NCBI GenBank assembly: GCA_021234155.1
Contig: JAJEKV010000014.1
Span: 16,154,872 to 16,218,871, forward strand
Direction: 5' to 3'
From: Isoetes taiwanensis
Lineage: Eukaryota > Streptophyta > Lycopodiopsida > Isoetales > Isoetaceae
DNA: 64,000 bases
How positions within the stretch are numbered: position 1 is the stretch's first letter; every line of letters starts with the position of its first letter. Positions 11,660 through 20,569 of the stretch are shown here, in pieces. The notes beneath the pieces were generated by a model. That model searched no databases. It was given only the letters and a program-made list of their open reading frames with translations, and was not told the DNA's origin. The position numbers and the translations under genes were made by a program.

Positions 11660-12230
11660 ATCTAACACTTCACCCACCGGTCATCCCCATAGCCAAATTA
11701 TGCATAATAGACACAAACTTCACCGTAAAATCATCGTCCCAAAGTTTTTGGATCGTAAGATGGTGGATTCAGGGCCTGTGTTTGATTGTAGAAGCATTTG
11801 AGAGCATCATCATCCACTATGATTATATCATCCTTATTCTCGATACCAAGTTCGTCCATCATGTTACTCAAGTGTTTGATGAAGATAGGCTTGCCTGTTG
11901 GATCCTTGGGATTAGTGAACTTCACACATTTGTTCTCGATCCCAAAGGGTCAACCAATTTCTACGCATTTCCCCCAGTGCCTCCAAAGTATCCTTGATGT
12001 TCCTTAGTTCCATGGATGACCAAATACCAACTCGAAATAACCTGAATGCCTCGTCTAGCATCTCCTTCAAGTGCGGCCAGGATAGATCCACTTGGTGTTT
12101 GATTCTACCGGTGTCCGATGAAACCGTTCTCTAGCCACTTTATTTTTCGAAAAAGTCTTGCAAAGGACTCCGTTTTAGGTCGAACACCACAACCTTCTTA
12201 GAAACGCAATGGAAGCCGAAACATCAAACA
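11660..12230 (-). pseudogene. FCP1/NIF-like HAD phosphatase segment
   Basis: From upstream to downstream the segment reads KKVVVFDL then (one frame on) NGVLCKTFSKNKVARE. Together these resemble the HAD nucleophile box hhDxNGxL of plant NIF-type phosphatases (12145-12200). It continues HLKEMLDEAFRLFRVGIWSS (about 12015-12075), then NIKDTLEALG, KPIFIKHLSNMMDELGIENK and DDIIIVDDDALKCFYN (11731-11925). The last matches the IVDDSP-type motif of CTD phosphatases, followed by PPSYDP. Family role: dephosphorylation of serines such as those of the RNA polymerase II tail. At least three frame changes occur, so this copy is broken. It lies only about 400 bp from the element's left end. Confidence 0.55.
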
Positions 12231-12899
12231 TGTATCCGTTCGCAAGAAGATACGATAACACAAACAATACAAACGCCAAGCGTGATTTGAAATAGTCATA
12301 ACCAAATCGCGCCGGGCGTGATTTAGTTTGACAACGAAAAATAATCAAAGCACGCTTTGGCGCGATTTAATTCAAAGGTAATACAAATTAAATCACGCTG
12401 TGGCGCTTATTTCGTGGGCAAGGCCATACCTATCATCTTCGGCCATTTGCATCATCGGCGTCATTCTCCCCTCCGCCACCCTTAATCTTCGGTCTTCTTC
12501 CGACTGTTAGAATTGTTATTTTCTATTAGTTCATTTGCGTCCTTCTAACCGACATTATTTTACTATTGATTTGGCAAACCTGCGGAATCACTAGAGCCAG
12601 CCGTTGCCTTCATTTTCGGGTTTCCTCATCAATTATTTCATTGTTAACCCGTGAATCTACTCTATTGTTGCTTGCATCACCCGCAATGTGGGCAAATATA
12701 TTCCCTAAGTTCGCCGCCATCCAAATTACTTTGAGCAAACCGGTTTAGCGACTATTTGTTCATTCTTGCTTTCCTTATCAGTCGCTAGATTACTAGTTCC
12801 TCTCCGGGAGCAACGCCCACTTTCGAATTGGACAAGTCTACGAGACTTTTGATTGTTGATGATTTCAGGTTGCCATAAGGGCCTTTAGGAGACTTGGCA

Positions 12900-13780
12900 A
12901 GCACATGCATGAGGAATGGTTCAAGAAAGTCTTTGGCCCTGCTCATCACTCACAAAGCGGTGACATCTTCTTGCACCCATAAGAGCCTCTCGGGCAATAT
13001 AACCTCCAACATGAAGCTCCAAGCAGGTTGTATCAATTGGAGCAAATGCCTCGACGAGGTAAGCAGCCATAGACGGGGAAATCCATTTCTATTTAAGGGG
13101 CCCTTCTCCTTAGTTTGTAGCTCGTGACTTGATTTCCCCACTTAGGAGGGGGTCCCGATCCTCATCCTCTTGACTCATCCTGTTTCGGACCGATCCCGAT
13201 CCGTATGAAAGAATATAGTTCTTAAGTCCGGATCATCTAGAAGAAAACATTCCCATGCACCGCTATTGTCACCCCTTGGCCTTAGCAATATCATATTCCT
13301 CGCGTCGACAAAGATGGATATCATAATAAAGATCACATGTGCCATCTTAGTTACGTTCGCTGACTCATTATCCTTAACATCATATATTAGGCATCCCTCC
13401 CTAATAACTTTGAGGCACTCGGATCATGAGCAAAGCAGATAGTGCATGCAGATGTGACTCACCGAAGGACAAACGATGACAATAGTGAAGGACCTCTCGG
13501 TTGTCAATCCTATACACCTGGTAAAGAAGCTATCGTAGTCCTTCCCGGTTCATGCCCATATCTCCTCTCCCACCCCCGCTTTGTCCAACACAAAGAGTGA
13601 TATATTTTTAAGGCCGAAGTTGATTCCGGCAAGAGACCTTTGTACCCAATGGAGACCGAATAATGGCCGGTCGCCTTCTCCAAGAATCTTCTTCACAAGG
13701 GCCACTTTTCTTCTCAACTCAGCCAAGTACCTTAGGGGTAGAGTCTCCTTATGTTTTGTATTTTAGCCTTCCAATTCTTT
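12900..13780 (-). pseudogene. Divergent beta-class (permuted) DNA-methyltransferase-like segment
   Basis: About 215 codons from 13740 to 13140 stay in one frame with only two TGA codons: DRPLFGLHWVQRSLAGINFG, ISLFVLDKAGVGEEIW, DYDSFFTRCIGLTTERSFTI and VIVCPSVSHI. Then, in another frame near 12950-13085, comes AAYLVEAFAPIDTTCLELHV followed by GGYIAREALMGARRCHRFVS and DEQ. The second block has the shape of SAM-binding motif I plus the acidic residue of motif II, placed C-terminally as in beta-class N4/N6 methylases. The first block would then be the motif IV region, but it reads VLDKAG where DPPY/SPPY is expected. So this is either a catalytically dead or a badly broken methylase, or a look-alike fold. 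Confidence 0.4.
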
Positions 13781-14759
13781 AGGAAGTCCTTTGACCAGAA
13801 TACAAACTTCTTGATGTCATCATTCTTGACCTTGTATTTGTCCAGAATCCAATTTCAGATAATGCCACATCCCCCGATAGCCTTTGTAACTCAGCTCCTA
13901 CAGCTGACTTCATTGTACGTACATCCTTTACATGACTGCAGCACTCAACGAAGGACATCCTATCCTTGGTGAAAGCACCCTTCTTGTATAAGACTTCCTT
14001 CTTTAAGCACCGGTCTAAAACCCAAATGGTCTCGGGCCGGCCGTCTAGCCCCCGAAGTCTTTCTCATCTCTGTCACATTCAAGTCAAAGATGCTTACATC
14101 AACAGAGGCACCCTACCCATAGTATCCGGCAGCTTCCCTTGTGCATAAGCGTCCTGCATTCATTCCACTTGAGCCATACCGCCTCCTTACAAAACACAAT
14201 CTTATACGAGTCTGTTGGTCCTGACCTGCTGGATGAGCTTTCAGAAGGATCTGCAATGTCATCACCACCTTTTTTCTTTGATTTTCTTGCAGTCTTCTTC
14301 TTCTCCTGTATAATTGTTCATGATGAGTCCGCTCAGCGAGCTTGAATGCCTCGGACTTTGACCCGCCTCGCGGTGGGCAATGGGCAGCCATATTCCACCC
14401 ACCGTTGGGCGTGGCGCAGCTTGTTCAACGTATGGACCGCAATAGTACGCACATTGAATCAAGATCATAGAATAGAAACACGGCGCCGATTTGAATAGAA
14501 TTGATGAAGAGAAAATCACGCCTGGCGTGAAATGAATAAAGTTACTAATGCAATTCCGCCCAGGCGTGCTTTCAAATCAAACAATTCCGCGCCCGGTGTT
14601 TTGAAATCAATCGAATTCAGCGGCGTGTTTTCAAATCAATTGGTTGACTTGAAAACACGCGGGCGTGAATTGATTGATTTCAAAACACGCCTGGCGTGAA
14701 TTGGTTTGATTTGAAAGCACGCCTGGCGTGAATACAATTTATGAAACCAGGTTGATTAC

Positions 14760-15906
14760 CTTTTGTATAGAAATGTCTTCCCCATTTCATTCAAAGTTGC
14801 ACTAATCTCAGCCAAATCTGCAGGTGAAGTATTGGCATCCAAGATCGACACCTCCTATACGCATAGTGATTGTAGAACACTTTTGGCCTCGTTTGTTTGC
14901 ACTGCCGATGATGGCCTTTTTGTGCCTCAACGGAATGTTGCCCGCCGATGATGACATATTTAATATCATCACTTGATAATAGCTCCCGGACGTTCGGCCC
15001 ACACAAAGCAGCTTGTTCGAGATCATATCCCAAGGTAGCACATCCGCGGGCATAGGCATTTGACCTCGATTACTAATCATGCTCAACGATCTCCATGGCA
15101 TGTGCTGGATCATATCTCCCGCTAACATAAATGGAGCTTGGTGAACGGATGAGGGACTTCACATGGATCGCGTAAAAGTTTCCTTAAGACCCAATGGATA
15201 ATGGTCGATGCACTTATTCAAACTTGTTCATGGCCTCTAGTAAATTTTGCGGCCCCGCTTCATTCTCAAAAACGAAGCCTCCATGCCTTCGACAACCGCG
15301 GGTTGAACATTCTTCCCTAGATCTAGGACCCTTTTAGAAGCTTTCAAGTCAGCTAATTCCCTAGCTTGCCGCAAATAGTGACTTGGTGTCGGTTTAGTGA
15401 ACATGCCTCTACGCATACCGTAACCCCTTGGCAAATAGATATTGGCGTAATCGCTACATTGGTTGGCCAACCATACTTAAAACATGTCTCACCAGTTCAC
15501 ATCGTCTTCATGAACGTATCCTTGTATGCAATAGCTCTACATTGAGTAAGTCTGCGCAGATCTTTCTTCTGCTTCTGTGTAATCTCCAAGAGCAATTTGC
15601 AGTTGGTGTCATCCTCTTCCTCACAAGAGATTAGGATCCCTTGTTTGGCCATCTTGTCTGCTTCCTTTTTCCTCGAGAAGAGAGTTAAGTCGAGCTTGCC
15701 ATTTGTCTTGGCAAGGTCAACGCATCACACCGCACCCTCGCCCATTTCCTCTTTCGAGGCAGGCAGGGGCCGGTAGCGGTTGCTATAAGAATCGGCCCTT
15801 CATCATCTAAGGTGAGCTCATATGGTACCGTGATCCGGGTCGTGCGCCCTTGCTTTCTTGGCAGGATTAGAACCCGAATTAGTAGGGGTTTTCTTCCTCT
15901 TGAGCA
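14760..15906 (-). pseudogene. ParB-like segment of the cargo gene
   Basis: Coherent blocks in alternating frames read LFSRKKEADKMAKQGILISC, DTNCKLLLEITQKQKKDLRR and CFKYGWPTNVAITPISICQG. Then comes RYDPAHAMEIVEHD, followed by GYDLEQAALCGPNVRELLSS and KYVIIGGQHSVEAQKG (the last at 14912-14961). The phrase 'decide location, then GGQHSxEA' resembles the G(E/H)xRxxA box of ParB/sulfiredoxin-type domains, which bind or cleave nucleotides and DNA. The block ends ADLAEISATLNEMGKTFLYK at a good splice donor. The assignment rests on one motif and context, so confidence is modest. Confidence 0.4.
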
Positions 15907-16360
15907 CTGCAAATGAAGATGAGCACTTTTTAGAGTACTTTTCAGAACAAGAGATCACGCTTGGCGTGCATTTAAACCTAAATTAGTACAAATCACGCTT
16001 GGCGTGTTGGTATCTCCTATTATTGACCATGCTATGCGTTAATTTGAAACTAAATTATTTTGCATCCACATTTTAAGCTACATACCCTTCATGAATCCAT
16101 ATTTCACACTATTTAACCTCATTGAACATTGCTATCTCCAACTGTCTAACACCGCTATATTCTATATATAAAAAGAAAGCAAAATTATGTTCTACAGAAC
16201 GGACAATCAGAGCATTAACTGATGTTAATACTTAAAATTCATGCAAAGCATAATAACTCAAACTCATGCAAAGCATATTATCTGAAGGCAAGGAAATATC
16301 TCAAATTCATGCAAGCATAATACTCTCCACACAGTGTGTATTCTGTGGCAAATTAAATAC

Positions 16361-16490
16361 CTTGAATAGGGTTCTCGTGTATTTCGATCAACGCCCCTCC
16401 CAAGCTTGAGAAGTGCCGGGTTTTGGGATTCCTCTTCCACCGCTTCCTCGCCGGCCCCGTCCTTCGACCTCGATTCGCTTTAGAAGACAT
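16361..16490 (-). CDS. First exon of the minus-strand cargo gene
   Basis: ATG at 16490-16488 opens a frame of 43 codons rich in Lys and Arg (RGRRTGPARKRWKRNPKTRH), then ALIEIHENPIQ. It stops at a consensus donor. Spliced to 15906 it continues VLKRKKTPTNSGSNPAKKAR, a second basic patch. The intron (15907-16360, 454 nt) contains two perfect CACGCTTGGCGTG palindromes. Nuclear localisation is inferred from composition. Confidence 0.6.
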
Positions 16491-17199
16491 CTCCCGAGTC
16501 GCCTAGTAACAGGGAAGGTCGCCGGATACGCGCCGAAGCTGCCAAGAAATAGCTTTTTCTAATTGCAGACGAAATAGAGAAATTTGAATTTCAAGAAAAC
16601 ACAAAATGCAAGTTTCAAATATTCTTGACACATACAAATAATAATGACGAAGACCCGTCCACGACTTCTTTCATTAAGTTTTTAAAACCAATCTACCCAA
16701 AAAGTATCCCGCCAAATTTATCCCGCCTAAACGTAGTTAACCTAATCTTTCTTCTAATTCAATTTTCCGACCGCCAGAGTTTCCATAAGCCTTACCTTCT
16801 CAAATCAGCTTCAGAGACTCAAATCAGCTTCTCAAGAATGGCTACTGCACTCTGGTACTCATCTCATTCCAATAGCTTGAACATTAATTTCCAATAGTAG
16901 GTGTCGAGAATAGCAATTTTCTCAAGGTCAAGATGAATGTTTCATGTTAACTACAAATCGTAAATAGAAAGTAGGATTATGCAAGATCGACTCCATCGAT
17001 CCGATCAGAACTTGTCATGGAATTCGCTCGGGGATAAGTATGTCCGAAGTTACTGATGATTAATCGGCGCTATGGATGAAGCTTTACTCGCAGACACCCC
17101 GGTGGGGATACGGTTGGAGAAAGTGTTGGAACATTTGTTGCATGGCCAAGAAACCGCTTAAAAAGGTATGTAACATGTATTACATTGTAGAAATATAGA

Positions 17200-18000
17200 A
17201 GTAGACAAAATTTGTTGTATTCATTGGAAAAAGATTACAATTGTATATAATCGGATAAACGGATAAACCGCACAAAATCCCGTGACTCATTGTTTCAAGC
17301 CCGCCCCATCGAGTAGCCGGGCTATCGATACTCCCATTTCCATTGGGGCATAGTGAATTCTTCCGTAAAACCCCAAAGAAAAAATACTGTGCTCTAGCTC
17401 CACCACCCCCGCCGCCCACCTCCACCTCCACCTCGCCGCTCCCGCCCGCTTTCCTTTGCTCTGTTGAACCTCCAATGCATCGTGATAGCTGCATGTAGTG
17501 GTTCCATTGGTTGAGCCATCTCCATTGCATCAGATCTGCTTTGTGGTAGTGGTTCCATTGGTTGAGCCATCTCCATTGCATCGTGATACCACCGTGGTAG
17601 TGGTTCGTGTTGGGGCATCCGGGCATAGAGGCTAACCACTAAGAAACGCAGCTCCTCATTTTGAATCTCGAAGCCGACGGATGTAGATTCACTCTCGATC
17701 AATGCATGTACCTTGATTCTCGGCGATTAGATAAGAGGGCGAGCCTCCGCGGCGATTGCAAGGGCCCCGAGCCCGGATCTATCATTGCCCTCGCTCTGCC
17801 GCCATCATCATTACTTGATCCAAGTACTCCGGGGGTTGCAAGATCGGTGCTCCAAATTTAACCGGTGCTCGGCCGCGGTTCAACCGGATGGAGATTGGAG
17901 CCAAACCGAGTCGGGTCAGGTGTGATTGCTGGCCCAAATGTAATTCCAATCCATCTTCGCCACCAACCGGGTGATTAATGTAACCCGCATCTATCAATAG
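17200..18000 (-). pseudogene. Hypothetical minus-strand gene with short amino-acid repeats
   Basis: Coherent reading starts near 17997: IDAGYINHPVGGEDGLELHL, then GQQSHLTRLGLAPISIRLNR, then APILQPPEYLDQVMMMAAER. After frame changes it continues ESTSVGFEIQNEELRFLVVS and LYARMPQHEPLPRW, with two copies of DAMEMAQPMEPL (17502-17600 region). A Gly/Arg-rich tail near 17400-17450 follows. I do not recognise the family. Two 50-bp direct repeats encode the MEMAQPMEPL units. It lies upstream of the ParB-like gene on the same strand and may be its own unit or further exons. Confidence 0.35.
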
Positions 18001-18163
18001 GAAGTGAGCTGAGTACGATTCACCGGGCGTGTTATATTTCTTTTATTTATAAACGTAGAAACTAAGAGACACGCCCGCCGTGTTTAGCGTAAAAGTTGAA
18101 AGTAGGGATACAATTGTTTGCACGCCGTGTAAAAACCGCTATATAGGAAATACTATACGCGCG

Positions 18164-18302
18164 TGCATTCAATGAGGAGGGAGAAAAAATTGCATGCAGA
18201 TAGATAAGTAAATAGATAAAGGCCGGCGGTAAATAATTGCCCGGCCTTTATCTATTTACTTATCTATCTGCATGTTTTTTTTTCTCCCCTCGCTGAATGC
18301 AC
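18164..18302. repeat. Long inverted repeat (hairpin, arms about 60 nt)
   Basis: The left arm (about 18164-18227) and right arm (about 18241-18302) are reverse complements with few mismatches: ATGCAGATAGATAAGTAAAT pairs with its complement, followed by AGATAAAGGCCGG. The loop is about 12-14 nt. The foldback could give a miRNA-like or siRNA precursor, or mark a small foldback insertion. A CACGCC half-site lies just outside. Confidence 0.7.
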
Positions 18303-18456
18303 GAGCCGCAGTATTCATGTTGAAGGCTAAGGTTACCATAAAACACGCTTTAGCGTGTTTCAAATATTATCTTTCAGATTTTTCTAATGCTTTCTACTAC
18401 ACTTATTCATAATAGAAACTTGCATGCAATAGCATGATTAATTCAGGAAGAGAAAC

Positions 18457-18645
18457 TCAAGAATTTTCGAAACAAAAGAAGCGGATGAAGTTTATAAAAA
18501 CTATTCGGTTTTCATAAACATCATCCGCTTCCCTCGCCGAAAGCAAATGCAAAAGCTTGTCTTCTTGGATTAAACCCGCCATTGAGATGCAACTTAAAAC
18601 TAAAATGAAAACTAACCTTGAGTTCGAGAGTTTGGAAGGATTCAA
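18457..18645 (-). other. Small open frame below the second promoter
   Basis: Sixty-two codons from ATG at 18645 with a hydrophobic N-terminal segment (LVFILVLSCISMAGLI). It lies about 260 bp downstream of the promoter-like repeat at 18910-19010. There is no family match. It could be a first exon or chance. Confidence 0.2.
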
Positions 18646-18909
18646 GAACGGAGGACTATGCTTGTGGTTTTAATTAGAGGTTTTTTCGATTCATGCAGAC
18701 CTTAGTCCTCCGCTTTTGGTTTTAATTTTGAGTCTCCGATTTCCCTCCTTCACGATGCTCTGAACGAAGGCGGAGTCTTTTTAGTAAGTTAGGAATTGCA
18801 AAACCAAACATCTAATGAATATAAATCTGCTCACCAAGACCTGGGGACGCTACGGATCCAAACACGGCAGGTTTAAACCGCAAATCGTATGAAGGAAGGA
18901 AGAAAATGT

Positions 18910-19010
18910 AGGAACTTTGAGAGCGTAAAATGGATTTATATAGGCACAATTAGAAAAAAGTTAGCGTGAATAATTGATTGCTTGAATTAACACGCTGGCG
19001 TCACGGTCTT
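18910..19010 (-). promoter_or_regulatory. TATA promoter, copy 2 (near-duplicate of 20145-20225)
   Basis: On the minus strand this reads CACGC...GCGTG half-sites, TTATTCACGCTAA, then CCTATATAAATCC and ACGCTCTCAA. The same order and much of the sequence recur at 20145-20225. TATATAA at the right distance from a downstream open frame supports a core promoter. Function is inferred. Confidence 0.45.
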
Positions 19011-19586
19011 CGCCCGGACATGACATGTATATGGTATATATGGAGAATATTGCATTTCATGCAATAAATTCTCACGGCATAATTTTATTCCATTTATTGC
19101 ATTAAAAAAATAGAATTTAGAAATTTTATATAGGCTACATTAAAAATGATTTTAAAGGCAAAATTATGAAGGCTAAAAAATGACTTGTAAGGTTGGGGAA
19201 TTGTTTTAGGTCGTATAGGAAAATTTCCTATGGTTCTTGGATTTAATCAGAGATTTCTCATGTGGTTGATTTATAGTGTTCGAGAGACTTTGTTGAGACA
19301 AAATTTTGCTGAGATACAAAATTTTAGAGATAACAGACTTGGAGACAAAATAATTGGAGAAAACAGTTGGATTTAATTCAAATAATTTTATGTCTGAGAA
19401 AAAGTCGTTCAAGAACACTTGTTTGAAGAAAATTTTATGATCTAAAAACTGTTTGATTTCATTCATAAGAGGAGAATGTACAGATGATGCCAAGGCTTTT
19501 CACAAAATTACAGGGAAAAAAATGCCGGGAGGCGTGTCCAAAGCTTCGTGAAGCAACAAAAAAAAAAAAAAGGGGCCGCCCAGGGA

Positions 19587-20105
19587 TCACGCATCATTGA
19601 TCTTCCATGTCCGCAACAAAGAAGGAAGAAAGGTGTTAGAAAAGAAAGAAAGGTGAAAAAAAAAAAAAAGATCGGACATGCAAACTGGCTCATCTCTCGA
19701 CCATTCTAAAAAACCGGTCAATTCTCGACCTTCCTCCTCATCCTCTTCCTCCCCCTCCTCCTCCTCTTCCTCCTCCTCCTCTTCTTCAGAGATTTCATTC
19801 TCTGTTTCAGGGTCAAGCCAACCCTGAAGCAGAGCGGTTTCATGCTCTTGGGAGGACATCTCCTCCTCTTCCTCCAACTCCTCCTCTTCCTCCTCTTCCT
19901 CCTCTTCAGAATCAGAGGAATCAGAGTGAGAGGAGCTCAACTCCTCCTCTTCCATCTCGAAATCAGAATCATCCTCTGAATCGGAATCAGAGGAGAATTG
20001 GGCAAGGAAATCGATGAGCGGGGGGAAGAGAGGAGGTTCTTCAACCCGACGTCTCTTTGACGAGACCTCGGGTTCTTCATGAAGCGCTGAGGCTGAACGC
20101 TTCAT
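19587..20105 (-). CDS. Acidic, Glu/Ser/Asp-rich nuclear-type protein
   Basis: One open frame of 172 codons. The N-terminus MKRSASALHEEPEVSSKRRR carries a bipartite-like basic signal, then PLFPPLIDFLAQF, then long Asp/Ser and Glu tracts encoded by a (GAGGAA)-like repeat. It resembles acidic histone-chaperone or transcription-factor tails only in composition, so no function is assigned. A TATA box (20158-20168) and a short leader precede the ATG. The C-terminal part past about residue 140 (FFFFHLSFF) is low-complexity and may lie beyond a splice site: the text RELTGFLEW is followed by less protein-like sequence. Confidence 0.5.
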   Translation of the reverse strand: MKRSASALHEEPEVSSKRRRVEEPPLFPPLIDFLAQFSSDSDSEDDSDFEMEEEELSSSHSDSSDSEEEEEEEEEELEEEEEMSSQEHETALLQGWLDPETENEISEEEEEEEEEEEGEEEDEEEGRELTGFLEWSRDEPVCMSDLFFFFHLSFFSNTFLPSLLRTWKINDA

Positions 20106-20144
20106 GGCGGGCAGAAAAAAAAAATTGGGACAGAATGGTCTTGA

Positions 20145-20225
20145 GAGCGTGAACCGGATTTATATAGGGTTAATTAGCTCTTAGCGTGAATAATTTATTG
20201 CCTCAAATAACACGCCAGCGCATTT
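20145..20225 (-). promoter_or_regulatory. TATA promoter of the acidic protein gene, copy 1
   Basis: Minus-strand order: AACACGCCAGCG-type palindrome (20210-20222), TTATTCACGCTAAGAGC (20185-20200), CCTATATAAATCC (about 20156-20168), then GTTCACGCTCTCAAG and the ATG at 20105. Spacing fits a plant TATA promoter with a start site some 25-30 bp below the TATA box. The near copy at 18910-19010 argues that this block is a functional or mobile unit of the element. Confidence 0.5.
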
Positions 20226-20569
20226 CAAATTTCCCTTGACTATATTATCTAGGGTATATTATTATGGATAATAAATTCTCACGTCTATTAGTTATATGTC
20301 TTTTCGTAATCATATATCCAAATTTTCGATAATTAAAATTTGGATATATTTATATAAATGTCATTTCCTTGTTGTTGCCATGAAAATTCTTGTTTTAAAT
20401 GATTTCGTTTACGCCCATTGTTATTATTATATTAAACCTATTTCCAAGGAATTTCTTGCTTTTAAAAAAATTTGATTTACCTCTACATATTCCATAAATG
20501 TAATGCACTTTTTTTTATCTTATGGTGTAATAATTTTTTCTTACTCATTGACTAAAAAGGGTGCAATTT
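20226..20569. other. AT-rich spacer before the transposase exon
   Basis: AT-rich, with no domain. It ends in a pyrimidine-rich tract and TTTGCCTAG, a plausible splice acceptor at 20572 for the transposase exon, so part of it may be an intron of the plus-strand gene. An earlier exon is not identified. Confidence 0.35.

Larger units (their letters stand above)
11660..16490 (-). pseudogene. Frame-broken multi-exon gene: ParB-like, methyltransferase-like and FCP1/NIF-like HAD regions
   Basis: The first exon (16490-16361) encodes MSSKANRGRRTGPARKRWKR, a very basic nuclear-type N-terminus. It ends at AAG|GTATTT; the next exon starts at 15906 after TTTGCAG, and the frame is continuous across the junction. 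Downstream come a ParB-like GGQHS region (14.8-15.1 kb) and an intron donor AAAAG|GTAATC at 14759/14760. A lysine/serine-rich linker (about 14.2-14.35 kb), a methyltransferase-like block (12.9-13.8 kb) and a HAD phosphatase block (11.66-12.2 kb) follow. Long coherent stretches alternate between frames, so either the gene has decayed or the consensus carries indels. Whether it is one fusion or two genes is unclear. The ParB plus permuted DNA methylase order is common in phage and bacterial proteins; its presence here is inference from motifs. Confidence 0.55.
12272..20222. repeat. Dispersed palindromes CACGC(CW/TT)GGCGTG, about 18-20 copies
   Basis: Perfect copies: TCACGCCTGGCGTGA at 14516-14530; CACGCCTGGCGTG at 14686-14698 and 14718-14730; CACGCTTGGCGTG at 15956-15968 and 15994-16006; CACGCTTTAGCGTG at 18344-18357. 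Imperfect copies lie near 12276, 12308, 12350, 12392, 14555, 14588, 14620, 14655, 18022, 18066, 18120, 18960, 18990, 20190 and 20211. They are usually flanked by AAAT/AATT. Those at 14.5-14.7 and 15.96-16.0 kb lie in predicted introns; others are near the promoters. I found no comparable set outside the element. Confidence 0.75.

Noticed and set aside
12272-16006. CRISPR-like array from repeated palindromes
   Set aside because: Spacing is irregular overall, units are only 13-15 bp, host DNA is eukaryotic, and there are no cas-like genes.
19206-19493. Minus-strand open frame of 95 codons
   Set aside because: AT-rich, with no domain and no promoter spacing; probably chance.
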